Part shown: positions 52,901 to 63,786 of the stretch, in pieces | Position numbering within the stretch: position 1 is the stretch's first letter | How the letters are laid out: each line of letters begins with the position of its first letter | NCBI GenBank assembly: GCA_000934455.1 | Contig: KN883682.1 | Location: 156,970-220,969 of the forward strand | Origin: Apostichopus parvimensis | Taxonomy: Eukaryota > Echinodermata > Holothuroidea > Aspidochirotida > Stichopodidae | Length of the DNA stretch: 64,000 nt | Direction: 5' to 3' | Notes under the pieces: generated by a model | What the model saw: the letters and a program-made list of their open reading frames with translations, nothing else | Databases searched by the model: none | What the model was told of the DNA's origin: nothing | Position numbers and translations under genes: made by a program

Positions 52901-55900
52901 ATTGATCTATCAAGGATTTAACTTCGTCATCGGCCATAATTATATGGTTATTTGCATATTTTTTCGTTGTATTTGACATTGTCGTGCGCAGGAAGCCGCC
53001 AGATATCGAACGTCGAACGTCGTGAGTTGCGACCAACCAATCAACCAGAGGCGAGGATTGCAATTTGTTCATGATCTACTTTAGTTAAATTACCAGAGTT
53101 ATGTTAAGATCAGGTTTACCGCAATGTGATTAATTAGGATGGATGGAGCGTAACCAGGATTATGTTAACTAAGGTAGACAATAACCAGGATAATGTTAGC
53201 AAAAGTTAACCATGAAATGTTCACTAGATATTTTATAAGAGTGTACAATTGCTAAAAGTAGATCATGGTGTGGACATTTTAAATTGTTTTGAAAACTTCT
53301 TTCGGATCGGAAAGCAATTGCTTTAATCATTCCGTTTCGCCAGCTATCGTTCAACTTTACAACGTTCTTTATCTTCAAGGTTATGGCTATTATGAGTCGT
53401 GTATCGATGACAAGGCTACAACGTTACTGCCATATATGGAAGTTATCTTAAAGTATTTCTATTGTTTAAGAGATTACCTTCGATTTAGAAAGTCCGTCTC
53501 CCAAACGGTATATATTGCCCTTCATTGAACGCATAACTGCTTGTATATTTTTATCACATGATATCCCATTTTCCTCTTCTTGAGTTTCCAAAATCTTCAT
53601 TGGTTGTACAGACATGATAGAAAAACATAAACAATTAAAGTACATTGCAAATGTTAAGTTTCAGAATTAATTAAATTCTCCGGCTTCAATGCATATTCAA
53701 TATTTTGAACTTGTAAACGCTTTGTTTTCCATATTCGATGTAATGAAGAAGACATTTTTAAACTTGAGTAACCATAACATGCATATGAGGTAAAAGCTAT
53801 TTTGGGAAGTTTAAAAAAGTTGTGGTAGTTGATTGACATTTCCTGCGTATACATGTAATATTCATTTGATTGGTTTTAAACTTGTTACATAGAATGACCT
53901 ATTTACATTTCAGCAAACAGGTATTTTATTTTACGGTTTTACGATGCTGAAAGTGCAAACCGATTGGTCACGGTCCAGGAGAACACAGCTACTTGTAAAC
54001 ATTATTACTTTTTGGGTGCAGTATTCCCAAATGTTGACGTTTTGTATAAACCTTAATTTAAAGGATGGATTTTCAAAATAAGATTACAATAAGAGCCAAA
54101 AATAGATTCTTATTATATCCAAGAATCGATGTACTTCGTTTAGTGTCACACAAATAAGAAACGATTGTAAAAATATTAAAAAACAAATGTTAAACGACAT
54201 TTTAGTAACTAAGTTTTTTTGAAAGATTGCAGATACAAAATTTAGCGGGTGTCTCGGACACACGCATGTACAGTGTCATTTTCATTACTTTATAGCAAAA
54301 ATGTAATGTAATACATAATGCAAGTGAACTTTCTTTCTTAAATCATCATGAAAACTTGCGAAGCACTAAGTAGAAGTACGAGCATGAAATATCTGAAATT
54401 ACGTCTCATGCTCTCATCATTAATCACATGTATTTGTCTTTTGTCTTACACTCACCTTTGGGGAAGACGCTTGCAGTTTCCTGGCTGACTTTTCCTCTGC
54501 TAACAATTTTTCTTTTAACTGCGTCACTTCGTCCTTCAGTTTCTTGTTCCTTTCTTCCACTTGATTCAACTTTGCCACCATCTAATAATATTCATAATTA
54601 TCTACTTTTTTGATCAGATAATATTGGACAGCTTGCTTAAAATTAAGTGTTTGTAACTTCATTTCATTTTATCAACTTCATTTGTTACTTTTGTTGTGAC
54701 ACACGGAAGAAGTGCATCGTTTTCTGTTTGCAATTTTCTTCATATCGTCCACATTACTAAAATAGTTTACTCAATTGTTTAACTTCATCCACTAGTTAGC
54801 ATGACTAAAATAGTATCCTCATATGACATTTCAAGAATGATATTATTGTACACATTTTAATAATTAATGTATGACAAGCGTAACGATCTTTTAATGCTTG
54901 GTATCCAACTTTCATGAAGTTCTTAAGTACCGTCGTTTTTTCTTAATATTATTATTTTGATTGTTTGAATTGCATTATTTTTGTATTTACTGTAAAGGGG
55001 AGCTGCCAGTTAAATCATCTGGCTTCTTTGACATCCTCTATTTGTTTGTATTGATACTTGATTCTCACTCGTTTTCATACGAATGGAAAATAAACGAAAT
55101 CAAACTATACTGGATATAATTCGATTTTGAATCTTTCCTTACCTGAACACGTGATCTTTCTTCACGAGTTACTTTTCTTTTTTCTTGAACCAAATTGTCT
55201 TTCAATTTCTTATGTTGACTTTCCATTTTCTTTCTTGTAAATTCTAGCGCTTTTATCCTTTCGTTTAACTGCACAGATGAGAAATAATCATGAAGAAAAT
55301 GAGATAATTTATGACAGCAATAGAATGATTACAAAACGCTCTGTGACAATAGCATCGGGTTCCTTTTGATCAATCTCAGTAATTCTTGTCGATACACACA
55401 TCGACGACAACGGCGTTTCCTGTTCTTCATTTTTTGGGGGGTTCCTACAAAAAACGTCCATTGAGTATCTCTATCTGCTCTTGTAGTGTCACATTTCGAT
55501 ATGATTTTGGGTTTTTTGTAACTTCATTACATTCGATCAACTTCTTTGTCACTTTTGTGACACCCGGAATCACGTACAGCGTTCTCTGTTCGCAATTTTC
55601 TTTATATCAGCGCATTTACTGCATTAGTTTACTCAATTGTGTCATCTCGTTTACGAGTGAGAATGATTGAAATAGCTAGGTTACTGTATCATTGTATGCC
55701 ATTTCAAGGATACCACTATTAATTTTACGCATTTTGAATAATTAAGTTGAAATGAGTCAACGATTTCCTATTTTTGTTATCCATTCTTTATTAACTTCTT
55801 AACTACCATCGATTTTTCTTCTTCATATTTTATTTCCTCTTGTTTGTATTGCTTTATATTTTACCCTTACTGTAAAAAGGAGATAAAAGTTAAAGCATCT

Positions 55901-58848
55901 AGCTGTTTTTGACATCCTCCATTTGCTTTTATTAATACTCGTTCCTTACTCGTTTTTTAGAAGGAACAATTAGCGGAACAAAACTGAACTGGATATAATT
56001 CGATTTTGAATCTTTCCGTACCTGAACACGTGATCTTTCTTCACGAGTTACTTTTCTTTTTTCTTGAACCAAATTGTCTTTCAATTTCTTCTGTTGACTT
56101 TCCATTTTCTTTCTTGTAAACTCTAGCGCTTTTATCCTTTTGTGTAACTGAACAGATGAGATATAATAATGAAGAAAATGATATAATTTATGACAGCAAT
56201 AGAATGATTACAAAACGCTCTGTGACAATAGCATCGGGTTCCTTTTGATCAATCTCAGTAATTATTGTCGATACACACATCGACGACAACGGCGTTTCCT
56301 GTTCTTCATTTTTTGGGGGGTTCCTACAAAAAACGTCCATTGAGTATCTCTATCTGTTCTTGAAGTGTCACATTTCGATATGAGTTAAGGATTTTTGTAA
56401 CTTCATTACATTCGATCAACTTCTTTGTCACTTTTGTGACACCCGGAATAGCGTACAACGTTCTCTGTTCGCAATTTTCTTTATATCAGCCCATTAACTA
56501 CTTTAGTTTACTCAATTGTGTCACCTCGTTTCTTAGTAAGAATGATTGAAATAGCTAAGCAACTGTATCAATGTAAATCATTTGAAGGATACACTATTTA
56601 TTGTACGCATTTGAATAATTAAGTTGAAATGAGTCAATGATTTCTTATCCTTGTTATCCATTCTTTATTAACTTCCTAACTACCATCGTTTTTTCTTCTT
56701 CTTATTTTTATTTTCTCTTGTTTGTATTGCTTTATATTGTAGTCATACTGTAAAGAGGAGATAAAAGTTAAAGCATCTAGCTTTTTTTGACATCCTCTAT
56801 TTGTTTGTATTGATACTCGTTCCTTACTCGTTTTTTATAAGTAAAAATAAGTGGAACAAAACTAAACTGGATATATTTCGATTTTGGATCTTTCCGTACC
56901 TGATCACGTGATCTTTCTTCACGAGTTACTTTTCCTCTTTCTTGAACCAAATTGTCTTTCAATTTCTTCTGTTGACGTTTGAGTGCCGTTCTTTTACCCT
57001 CTAGGTCCTTTATCCTTTCGATTAACTGCACAAATGAGAAATAATAATGTAGAAAATGAAATATTTTATGACAGCAATAGAATGATTACAAACGCTCTGT
57101 GACAATAGAATCGGGTTCCTCTTTATCAATCTCAGTAATTATTGTCGATACACACATCGACGACAACGGCGTTTCCTGTTCTTTATTTGTTTTGGTTCCT
57201 ACAAAAAACGTCCATTCAGTTTTTCTAACTTCTCTTGTAGTGTCACATTTCGATATGAGTTTTGGGTTTTTTGTAACTTCATTATATTTGATTAACTTCT
57301 TTGTCACTTTTGTGACACCCGGAATAACGTACAACGTTCTCTGTTCGCAATTTGTTTTATATCAGCCCCTTTACTACAATAGTTTACTCAATTGTGTCAT
57401 CTCGTTCACGAGTAAGAATGATTGAAATAGCTAGGCAACTGTATCAATGTATACCATTTCAAGAATATCACTACTAATTATACTCATTTGAATCATTAAG
57501 TTGCAATAGGTAAAATATTTCTTATCCTTGATATCCATTCTTTAGTCACTTCTTAACTACCATCGTTATTTCTTCTTCATATTTTATTTCCTCTTGTTTG
57601 TATTGTTTTATATTTTACTATTACTGTAAAGAGGAGATAAAAGTTAAAGCATCTAGCTGATTTTGACATTCTACATTTGTTTGTATTAATACTCGTTCCT
57701 CGGATTCCTCTTGATAAATTTCATTAATTCTTGTCGATACACACATCGATGGTAATGACGTTTCCTGTTCTTCAACTTTGCGCTCCTCTTCTAAAATACC
57801 GTTCATTCAGTCTTATATATTGACTTTTAGTGTCCCGTATGTCGATGCAGTCTCTGATCACTTTTAACAACAAGCCTACGTATTCGCTTCGAATATCAAA
57901 TCAATCGCAGTGTTAAATATTTGCATTCCGTCCCATAAATGAATAATTAACTATATGTTAAAGAATAACTAGAAATCGTAAGATGTATCTTTTATAATTG
58001 ACTGCGTCGATGTCAAAGCAGTAGGTCTTTTTTTCTGGTTAAATTGTGTGTGTAATTGTGTGTGTGTGTGTAGGAAGGGTGGGAGGATTGCGACTATTTG
58101 ATCTGTTCTAGGAAAATACATTCATGAAGTCTCCATGGAGAGACTATGTGTGGAAAGTGTTATTATGATTATTAGAATCAAACCAACTTTAAAATACTGA
58201 AACATAAAATAGATATAAGAGCAATGTAAGTTCGATATATCTTTTATGTTTGCATACCATATGGTTACTTACATCTGAAAGTAATGTTTGTTTTTTTGCG
58301 GCGCTTTCGTATTCAATTTTCAAGCGGTTACCTGCAACCTCCAGCTGGGCAGTTGTTTTGTCGTAATCACCAGAGCAAGCACGATTAGCCTAATGAGAAA
58401 GAGAAGCAACGGTTTTTAACAGAAATTATATGAAATGAAGATAGTATAAAACGTATGTTTAGCACTTTAAATGTCGCTCCCGCTATTGAAAGTGTCAGAT
58501 GGGACATATGTCTGTTAGAAACCGTTTACATAGAATGTTATAATTAACGTAACAAGATGGAAATGGACGAGTTTTTTCTTGTTATACGGTGTTTCGTCTT
58601 CGTATATCTAACCCATTAGAATATGTCTCCAATGAACTACTTATACGTAGTTGAACACATGTATGTAAGATAACAACTTACGTTTAATAACAATTTCTGG
58701 AGTTTCTCGGATCTTTCTTGCTCTCTTGATAAAGATTTTTCTAATTCCTGTTTTCTATCTTGAAGAATGGTGACTTGCGTTTTTGCGTTTTCCACTTCTG
58801 TTTGGGCCTATCAATAGAAATTCTTCTTAACCACAACGTGAGATGATA

Positions 58849-58882
<34 letters not shown>

Positions 58883-61800
58883 TTGAGTATTTATAAACCT
58901 CAGACATATCCACCAATAACGGTGCTCAAGGCGCATAACAATATTACCCTGGTCAACGATAACCTGTCAAACATAGAGACAATCCCTCCACATGGCAGCA
59001 GCTAAACAACCCAGCTGACAGTTTATCAGGTCCCCATGTATACACCTGGATGAAGAGAGGCAATGGAGATAAAGTGCCTTGTCCATTGACAAAACGAATT
59101 ATCTGGCCAGGACTCGAACCTGCAAGTCTAAGATCACAACTCCACTGCCTTAACCACTTGAACACAACGCCCTCACTATACGATAATTAATATATTCTTC
59201 ACTGGACATGCCAAAAATTCAAGTGTTTGTAATTTCCAATACATAGGTGTAAATGTATTGCTGAGCTCAAAACCCGGAAGACTTCCATTCAGATAATACA
59301 CAATGACCGCAAGTCAATGCTGAACGCTGAAGGTATTAAGCATTTTTAAGGTATCAAAGGTTTATTTCAACAGATCAAATGCCAACATAGTTTTTGCGCA
59401 ATTAATTTGTGTAATAACGGGCGTTAGTCAGAAAAGCAATTTGAAACTATATAGATAATTTTCTGTCCTAATAAAGAAGGAATGACCAATACCATTGAGA
59501 ATCGTACAAGCCTTTATTAATTTGGTTTTGATACGCTAGTAAACCAACTTAGCTAATCGGAGCGAAATAACTATAAGTTGTAAGCAATACAGTAATTTTG
59601 TAATGTCATTTCTGTAGAACCCTACATCAGATATTTGCTTCGGAGAAGCGGCGTTTTATAATTCTGGTTATGTACGATAACTTTCGAAGAAAATCTGGTT
59701 TATTATTTTAAAATTTAAGCCTAGCTAATCGGGCCAAAAAGAACTATAAGTTGGAAGCAATAAAGTAATTTTGTAACGTCATTTCTTTAGAACCCTACAT
59801 CAAATTTTTGCTTTGGAGAAGAGGCGTTTTATAATTCCGGTTATGTACGATAAAATTCGAAGAACATCTGGGTTATTACTCTAAATTTAAAACCTCGTAT
59901 GTGTTTCTTTTATTACTGTTTATCAGTAAATTTAGTTGATATTTTAATACAGTTGTTACATAACATCGTGCACAGATTATTTTATTATTTTTTTCTAGAA
60001 AATATGTTCGCTGAAAAGAATAAAGAATATGATGACTCTCGGATGTATATATATATGTTTTACTTTTTTCAGCCGCATTCTTAGCTGTTGAATTTCTCTC
60101 TCCTTGGCTTTTATAATGCGACAGAGTTCTTCAGACTTCGTGACGGTTTTCTCAAGATCCATTTTATTAGATATTGCCTAGCAACAGAATAAAAAAATGG
60201 AAAAAAGTAAAACAATGGTACAATGCAATATTCCTATCAATGTTATTTTAAACTAGACAATGACTATGGCACCCATATACTATTTTTGTTATGTCTAGAG
60301 CAAATGCAGGACAGAGACATGAATACTAACAGGTAAGGATATTTCCAGCACATTGGTTGTTTCTATACTTTGTACACATTATCACCATCGTCATTATTGT
60401 TATTATCATTGCATCATCATCATCATCATCATTGTCATCGTCATCACCATTTCATCAAGACATTAGTATTCATCAAGTATTCAGTCTGCAATTACATATT
60501 ATGAAAGCTTACTGCGTCAAGTTCTACTTGAATTTGTGAACGATCTTCTTCTTCCTTTGTCAAAGTCGATTTGGTAATTTCGAGTTCTTCCGTTACATCA
60601 TTCTTTTGTTTCGTAAGTTTCATAGTATCATCCAGTATCTGCCATTGAAAAAGGAGACATTGTACATGCATGGTGACATACGAAACGAAATGAATGGTGT
60701 TTGTTACGACATTTCTATGATTAATAGCAGCGATTTTAACACAACATGTGATAAACACATTGAGTCAGTTTGCCAAACATCTGTAATAATGTGCGTACTT
60801 CCTTTCATAAGTATATACCGTTGTTGTATAGATCACGACAGAAAGCACTGGATTACACCAGGTGTATTCCAATAAAACGTTCGAACACTTACCCTATCTA
60901 TCAGACCCCTTAGATCTGTCTTCATATTTTCTGTCCAAAATGCGACTGTGTCTTTGGTGATTCCTCCCTTAAATAATAAAATGACAAAATGATAATGTCA
61001 CAAAAAAAACCTTTGTAGCTCACATCATGTATATATGAATCGGAACGCTCGACCAACTATTGTTTGTTGTTGACAAAACTTAGACTAAAGAAGAAATTGA
61101 CAAGCTACCATATCACAATTAGTAGAATGTCATCTTTTCAAATATTTTGTTTTATAATTTGAAAAGTACTTTACATCTACGTCTTCTGATATTCCATTTG
61201 AAGTTATTATAACGAATAATGTCAGATTATAGGTTACTTTCTCTATCACAATTTCGATGTCTTTGGATTTCTTTTCACTTTAAGCAAATGTTCTGTTAGT
61301 TCATTTGTTTATTTTTTTATTAGACCGGTGACTTGCAACTTTACATTTTCTACTTCTTGCTCGGCATATCATTAAATATAAAATCTAATAACTATATATT
61401 ATATTATCAAATGATAGAATTAAAGCAGTGTGAAGTATGTAGTACAGCGTTGAAATTATGTACTTAAATTTACTGTATGTTTCCGTTATTTTGTTTTCAA
61501 GGTTCTGTTAAAAATGTAATTTTCGGGTTGTTTGTGTAGTGACAGACAACCTGAAGGCAAAAATAAAACAAAGAAGACATGTAATACCGTTAAAAAAACA
61601 ATTGACACATGTATACATATATGTATAGCTGATAATATTCAATTTGGCATTAGTCTAGTTCACACTCTGAACTATACTGCCTTTAGTTGGTGTCTATGTT
61701 AATTGTTACATCAATAAGCATGGCACTTATAAAGATACCGTTCACTTGTAAAGTGTTTTATTTGTTAAAGACTAAAAACACAATATGAAGGTTGAAGGTT

Positions 61801-61994
61801 GATCAATATCATTGCTACTGGAATATTCCACGTCTTCCATATTAAATAATAATATCAAAATAACTTACGTCATCAAGTTTTGCTTTCACATTTGAAAGGT
61901 CAGCTTCTTTTCTGGATAAATTTGATCTGGTATTTTCCAACTCTTCTGCCAGATCACCCTTCTCTTTGTTACTTCTGTCAATCTCATCTTTTAA
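39506..61994 (-). CDS. coiled-coil protein with two ZU5-UPA modules (5' end outside window)
   Basis: About 25 minus-strand exons with consistent GT-AG borders and phases: 61994-61869, 60967-60893, 60638-60513, 60177-60064, 58807-58682, 58389-58273, 57025-56900, 56147-56022, 55268-55143, 54581-54456, 48106-47978, 47828-47745, 47493-47419, 46952-46913, 46751-46672, 46288-46228, 45745-45413, 45152-44935, 44612-44472, 43762-43714, 43096-43037, 41512-41186, 40902-40676, 40574-40431 and 39652-39506. This encodes about 1,100 residues: a long Lys/Glu-rich coiled coil, an acidic linker, ZU5-UPA, then ZU5-UPA ending in FRVSQGNEEVEINIRL and stop. ZU5-UPA pairs occur in UNC5, ankyrins, PIDD and, as FIIND, in NLRP1/CARD8. 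No death domain follows. The first exon is not in the window. The link between the coiled-coil block and the ZU5 block crosses a 6.3-kb intron holding a transposon, so two separate genes remain possible; both sides are phase 0. Confidence 0.7.
41186..41512 (-). CDS. ZU5 domain 2 exon
   Basis: 327 nt, phase 1 to 1. VSETVSNKGTTMRILDTGIE, IPPNALKGYRYIEMSVIP, IVELLPNKTTFSTPVRLSL and PHCLKL align closely with ZU5 domain 1, showing that the two modules arose by duplication. Acceptor ACATCTAG, donor GTTAGT. Confidence 0.85.
43037..43762 (-). CDS. inter-module linker exons
   Basis: Exon 43762-43714 (49 nt, VDGKLSVFEAAAKIAE) and exon 43096-43037 (60 nt, LPLDRPKPLHMSDASHFEGN) fit in phase 0-1 and 1-1. 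The 195-N gap lies between them and could hide another exon. The first exon has a possible shorter donor at GATG|GTAAGC. Confidence 0.6.
43478..43672. other. assembly gap, 195 N
   Basis: Run of N inside the ZU5-UPA gene, between the two linker exons. Confidence 0.99.
44472..45152 (-). CDS. UPA domain 1, two exons (incomplete)
   Basis: Exons 45152-44935 and 44612-44472. The first carries NYELKKDCCIIFVKKFCYIR and ends VGYHLDLPGRRE; the second carries KIFKAKPFEFVKESTDSLQV. The final UPA strand exon, present in module 2 (FRVSQGNEE), has no counterpart here between 44472 and 43762, so this UPA looks one exon short. Confidence 0.75.
45413..45745 (-). CDS. ZU5 domain 1 exon
   Basis: 333 nt, phase 1 to 1. 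Hallmarks of ZU5: VTVSSKGTQMLIPDTGVELY, VPRGSLFSRQLIEIKVID, VAVQLLPNKAILRWPARLRL and PHCHRL, ending CSEHAPG. The preceding exon 46288-46228 (61 nt) supplies VATSNLETDDCLSGLFTENL. This is the intracellular beta-sandwich found in UNC5, ankyrin, ZO-1 and PIDD. Confidence 0.85.
46672..48106 (-). CDS. linker exons between coiled coil and first ZU5
   Basis: Exons 48106-47978 (43 codons, AVLNELEKPTVEQEADKKQL...), 47828-47745 (28), 47493-47419 (25), 46952-46913 (40 nt, to phase 1) and 46751-46672 (80 nt, back to phase 0). The first three still look helical and charged; the last two encode an acidic, Asp/Ser-rich stretch (DASQRHDSDPYWFNDTDPAI). No known domain. All borders are good GT-AG sites. Confidence 0.65.
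51730..51907 (-). pseudogene. possible second exon of the SAM-like gene, interrupted
   Basis: Acceptor TATTAG and donor GTAAGT frame 178 nt. In the phase set by the exon at 52937-52868 it reads VEDEVVVNLKKLN and on, then meets one TGA, then stays open again for more than 30 codons. A further exon-like piece with good splice sites lies at 51140-51086. Either this is a decayed gene or the transcript is non-coding. Confidence 0.25.
52868..52937 (-). CDS. SAM-like first exon inside the CACTA-like element
   Basis: ATG at 52937 opens MADDEVKSLIDQWGMSYLKS and then VFK, ending AAAG|GTAAAG in phase 1. The pattern (acidic start, L-x-x-W-G, then L/F spacing) resembles the N-terminal half of SAM domains, which often begin a gene with this exon break. 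It could start the element's own protein or be a captured host exon. The second half of the domain was not found with confidence. Confidence 0.4.
54456..61994 (-). CDS. coiled-coil exon block, ten exons
   Basis: Ten phase-0 exons. Six are exactly 126 nt (42 codons, six heptads): 61994-61869, 60638-60513, 58807-58682 and the related trio at 57025, 56147 and 55268; the exon 54581-54456 is also 126 nt. Others have 75, 114 and 117 nt. Typical content: LKDEIDRSNKEKGDLAEELE, AQTEVENAKTQVTILQDRKQ. Heptad-spaced leucines and alternating acid/base residues indicate a parallel coiled coil like those of myosin-tail or golgin proteins. Splicing exons of this block in or out would keep both frame and, for the 126-nt ones, heptad register. 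Confidence 0.75.
54690..57790. repeat. tandem segmental duplication, period near 878 bp
   Basis: Exon plus flanking intron repeats with exon starts at 55268, 56147 and 57025 (steps 879 and 878). Intron markers recur in step: CACATCGACGACAACGGCG at about 55398, 56278 and 57156, with a diverged copy near 57744, and a CACCCGGAAT-type motif near 54704, 55561, 56440 and 57317. The outermost copy (57.5-57.8 kb) keeps the flanks but lacks the exon. Confidence 0.85.
58851..59174 (-). mobile_element. tRNA-derived SINE with (ATT)n tail
   Basis: The minus-strand head starts GAGGGCGTTGTGTTCAAGTG and includes an A-box-like stretch and a perfect B box GGTTCGAGTCC near 59111-59121. A non-tRNA body of about 210 bp follows, and the element ends in an ATT microsatellite at 58851-58881. 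The head resembles a tRNA with a long variable arm (Leu/Ser-like). It lies in an intron of the coiled-coil gene. Confidence 0.75.
59551..59900. repeat. two-copy tandem duplication, period 172 bp
   Basis: AGCTAATCGG at 59551 and 59723 begins two diverged copies sharing AACTATAAGTTG, GTAATTTTGTAA, TAGAACCCTACATCA and GGCGTTTTATAATTC. Intronic, no coding content. Confidence 0.75.
61250..61365 (-). pseudogene. decayed copy of a coiled-coil exon
   Basis: Minus-strand reading from 61365 gives AEQEVENVKLQVTGLI, close to the start of the live exon at 58807 (AQTEVENAKTQVTIL). The base before it reads AT where the live exon has its AG acceptor, and an in-frame stop follows. It is thus a dead exon inside an intron, evidence of past exon duplication across several kb. 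Confidence 0.6.
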
Positions 61995-62335
61995 CTGATT
62001 TAACGAAAAATATGGCAGAAATATCATTACATGCGACTCGAAATGGACAAAATTATAATATAATAAGTAGTAGATTAACAGTATCTCTTTATTTACACAT
62101 CAGGATATCATCAATAAACCGCATGGGGCAAAATACATGTTAATTTCAATACATTTATATCATCAAATATCTCTTAATGACTTTTGTTTGCATTTCCCTA
62201 GGACCTGTTTCTATTTATTTAACTGGACTTCATTAGTTTTTATTCATATAGTTCACTTCAGGTTCATGTCCAGAACCTTTCAAAATGGCCCATGGTGTAC
62301 CACTGTTAAAGAAATCAAAATTAAATCATAATGGC

Positions 62336-63786
62336 TAAGGTTATTACAGACCCATTGCCAGTCTAATGTTTCTCGAGAAGGTTTTAGAAAACATTTCTAC
62401 TGCGCAATTGCGAATTTAGTTACACGACTGTGAGCTATTCTCTATGATGCAATCGGCATATCGTAGTTTCTACTCTATTTAGACTGCTCTCATCAAAATC
62501 TGCAACGATTTACTCTTTGCTACTGATGAAGGTCTTGAGGCTGTCGTCGTCTTGTCTGACTTCTCGTCAGCCTTCGACATAATTGACCATCGAATCGTCA
62601 TTGAAAGATTGCAGCGTAGCTACGGTATTACTGGATCGGCTATAAAGATGCTTGAGTCCTATCTTGAAAACCGAAACCAAACTATCGTCGTAAAATATAC
62701 TCTTACGTCTTCTTACATGATATCTTTGGGGGTTCCGCAAGTGTCAGTCCTTGGACCACTTGAATTTCATTTTGTAAACTGGTCCTTTAAGTCATCTTAT
62801 CGATTCACATAAGGGTGTTTAACACGTTATGTATGCTGACGATACGCAACTTTACATTATTATGAAACGAAATGATCATGATACATGTCTGACCAGTCTC
62901 TCCAATTGTATCGCTGACATCGAGCAATGGTCCACTTGCAACAGTTTACTCCTTAACAATTCAAAGACCAAAGTCATCCACGTCCCCTTCCCATTTTAGA
63001 GATTCGAGTTACCTACCTGACTTCACTGTTGGTACAAATGTCATAACTCCTTCCGAAAATACACGTGATCTTGGTGTCTTGCTTGACGATAAACTCAATA
63101 TGCGAAAACATATTGAGAACACGTGTTGTTCAGCTGCGTATGGTATTTACAAAATTGGTAATCTCAGAATGTATCTACATCAAGGCTAAACTGAACGACT
63201 GTTTAACGCTTTTGTTTCCTGATATCTGTATTACTGCAACAGTTTGTATGTGAAATTGCCAGTTCCTCATAGAGCTTCCTTTTCAGAGAATTCAAAACGC
63301 TGGTGTGCGCCTAGTCTCACTCACTAACAAGTTTGTTCACATCACTCCTGTACTCCCTTCATTGGATTGGCTTCCCGTCTCTCAGCGCAATCAGTTTAAG
63401 ATCCTACTTCACACCTACAAAGCGATTAACGGGCTTGCCCCTCAATATATCACTCACCTTCTTACTCCTTTGCGTCAGTCAACTACAGTTACGTTTCGCT
63501 CTTTCTATCATGCGCAATTTGCAAATAACACCTGGTCCACGTTCCCGCACTCGTTATGGCGATCGTGCGTTTTCTGTCGCTGCGCCTTCTCTTTGGAACG
63601 AACTCCCATTTCACGTTCGTGACTCTCCCTCCCTTTGTATTTTCAAGAGACAACTTAAAACATTCCTGTTTGATTCGTAGTATTTTTTTTTATATTTGTT
63701 TCCTCTGTCTCTTTCCTACTTTGTAAAGCGCTTTGAAACGCTGTATTAAGAGCTATAAAAATGTAATTTATTATTATTATTATATA
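62336..63786 (+). mobile_element. 5'-truncated L2-type LINE
   Basis: The reverse-transcriptase motifs appear in order over several frames: YRPIASLM-like near 62350, LSDFSSAFDIIDHRIVIERL near 62555, LGVPQVSVLGP near 62735, the catalytic YADDTQLYIIM near 62831, LLNNSKTKV near 62950, and the conserved C-terminal WLPVSQR (63370) and YGDRAFSVAAPSLWNELPF (about 63555). At least three frameshifts and one stop break it. The 3' end has AAAGCGCTTTGAAACGC followed by a TTATTATT tail, typical of L2/CR1-group elements. The endonuclease and 5' part are missing. Confidence 0.85.

Larger units (their letters stand above)
48333..53243. mobile_element. CACTA (EnSpm)-like DNA element, 4.9 kb
   Basis: The ends are CACTCTTA (48333-48340) and the inverse TAAGAGTG (53236-53243), flanked on both sides by TAC, a 3-bp target duplication. 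Both ends carry subterminal arrays of the same motif in opposite orientation: ATTATCCTGGTTA-like at about 48362-48520 and TAACCAGGATAAT-like at about 53090-53215. CACT termini, 3-bp duplications and subterminal repeats are the hallmarks of CACTA elements. No DDE transposase was recognised, so it is either non-autonomous or carries cargo. It lies in the intron between exons 54456 and 48106 of the coiled-coil gene. Confidence 0.5.
48107..54455. other. large intron of the coiled-coil gene
   Basis: Apart from the CACTA-like element, this interval holds no exon I can support. Inside the element, 52.1-52.8 kb is dense in TAGCCTAGGC-like motifs, and a 14-C run lies at 50403-50416. Confidence 0.4.

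Noticed and set aside
57086-57334. Repeated intronic frame containing SSMCVSTIITEID
   Set aside because: The same words recur in all tandem copies with stops and no splice sites; explained by the segmental duplication.
59100-59174. Functional tRNA gene
   Set aside because: B box is good but the sequence continues into a SINE body and tail, and a clean cloverleaf cannot be drawn.
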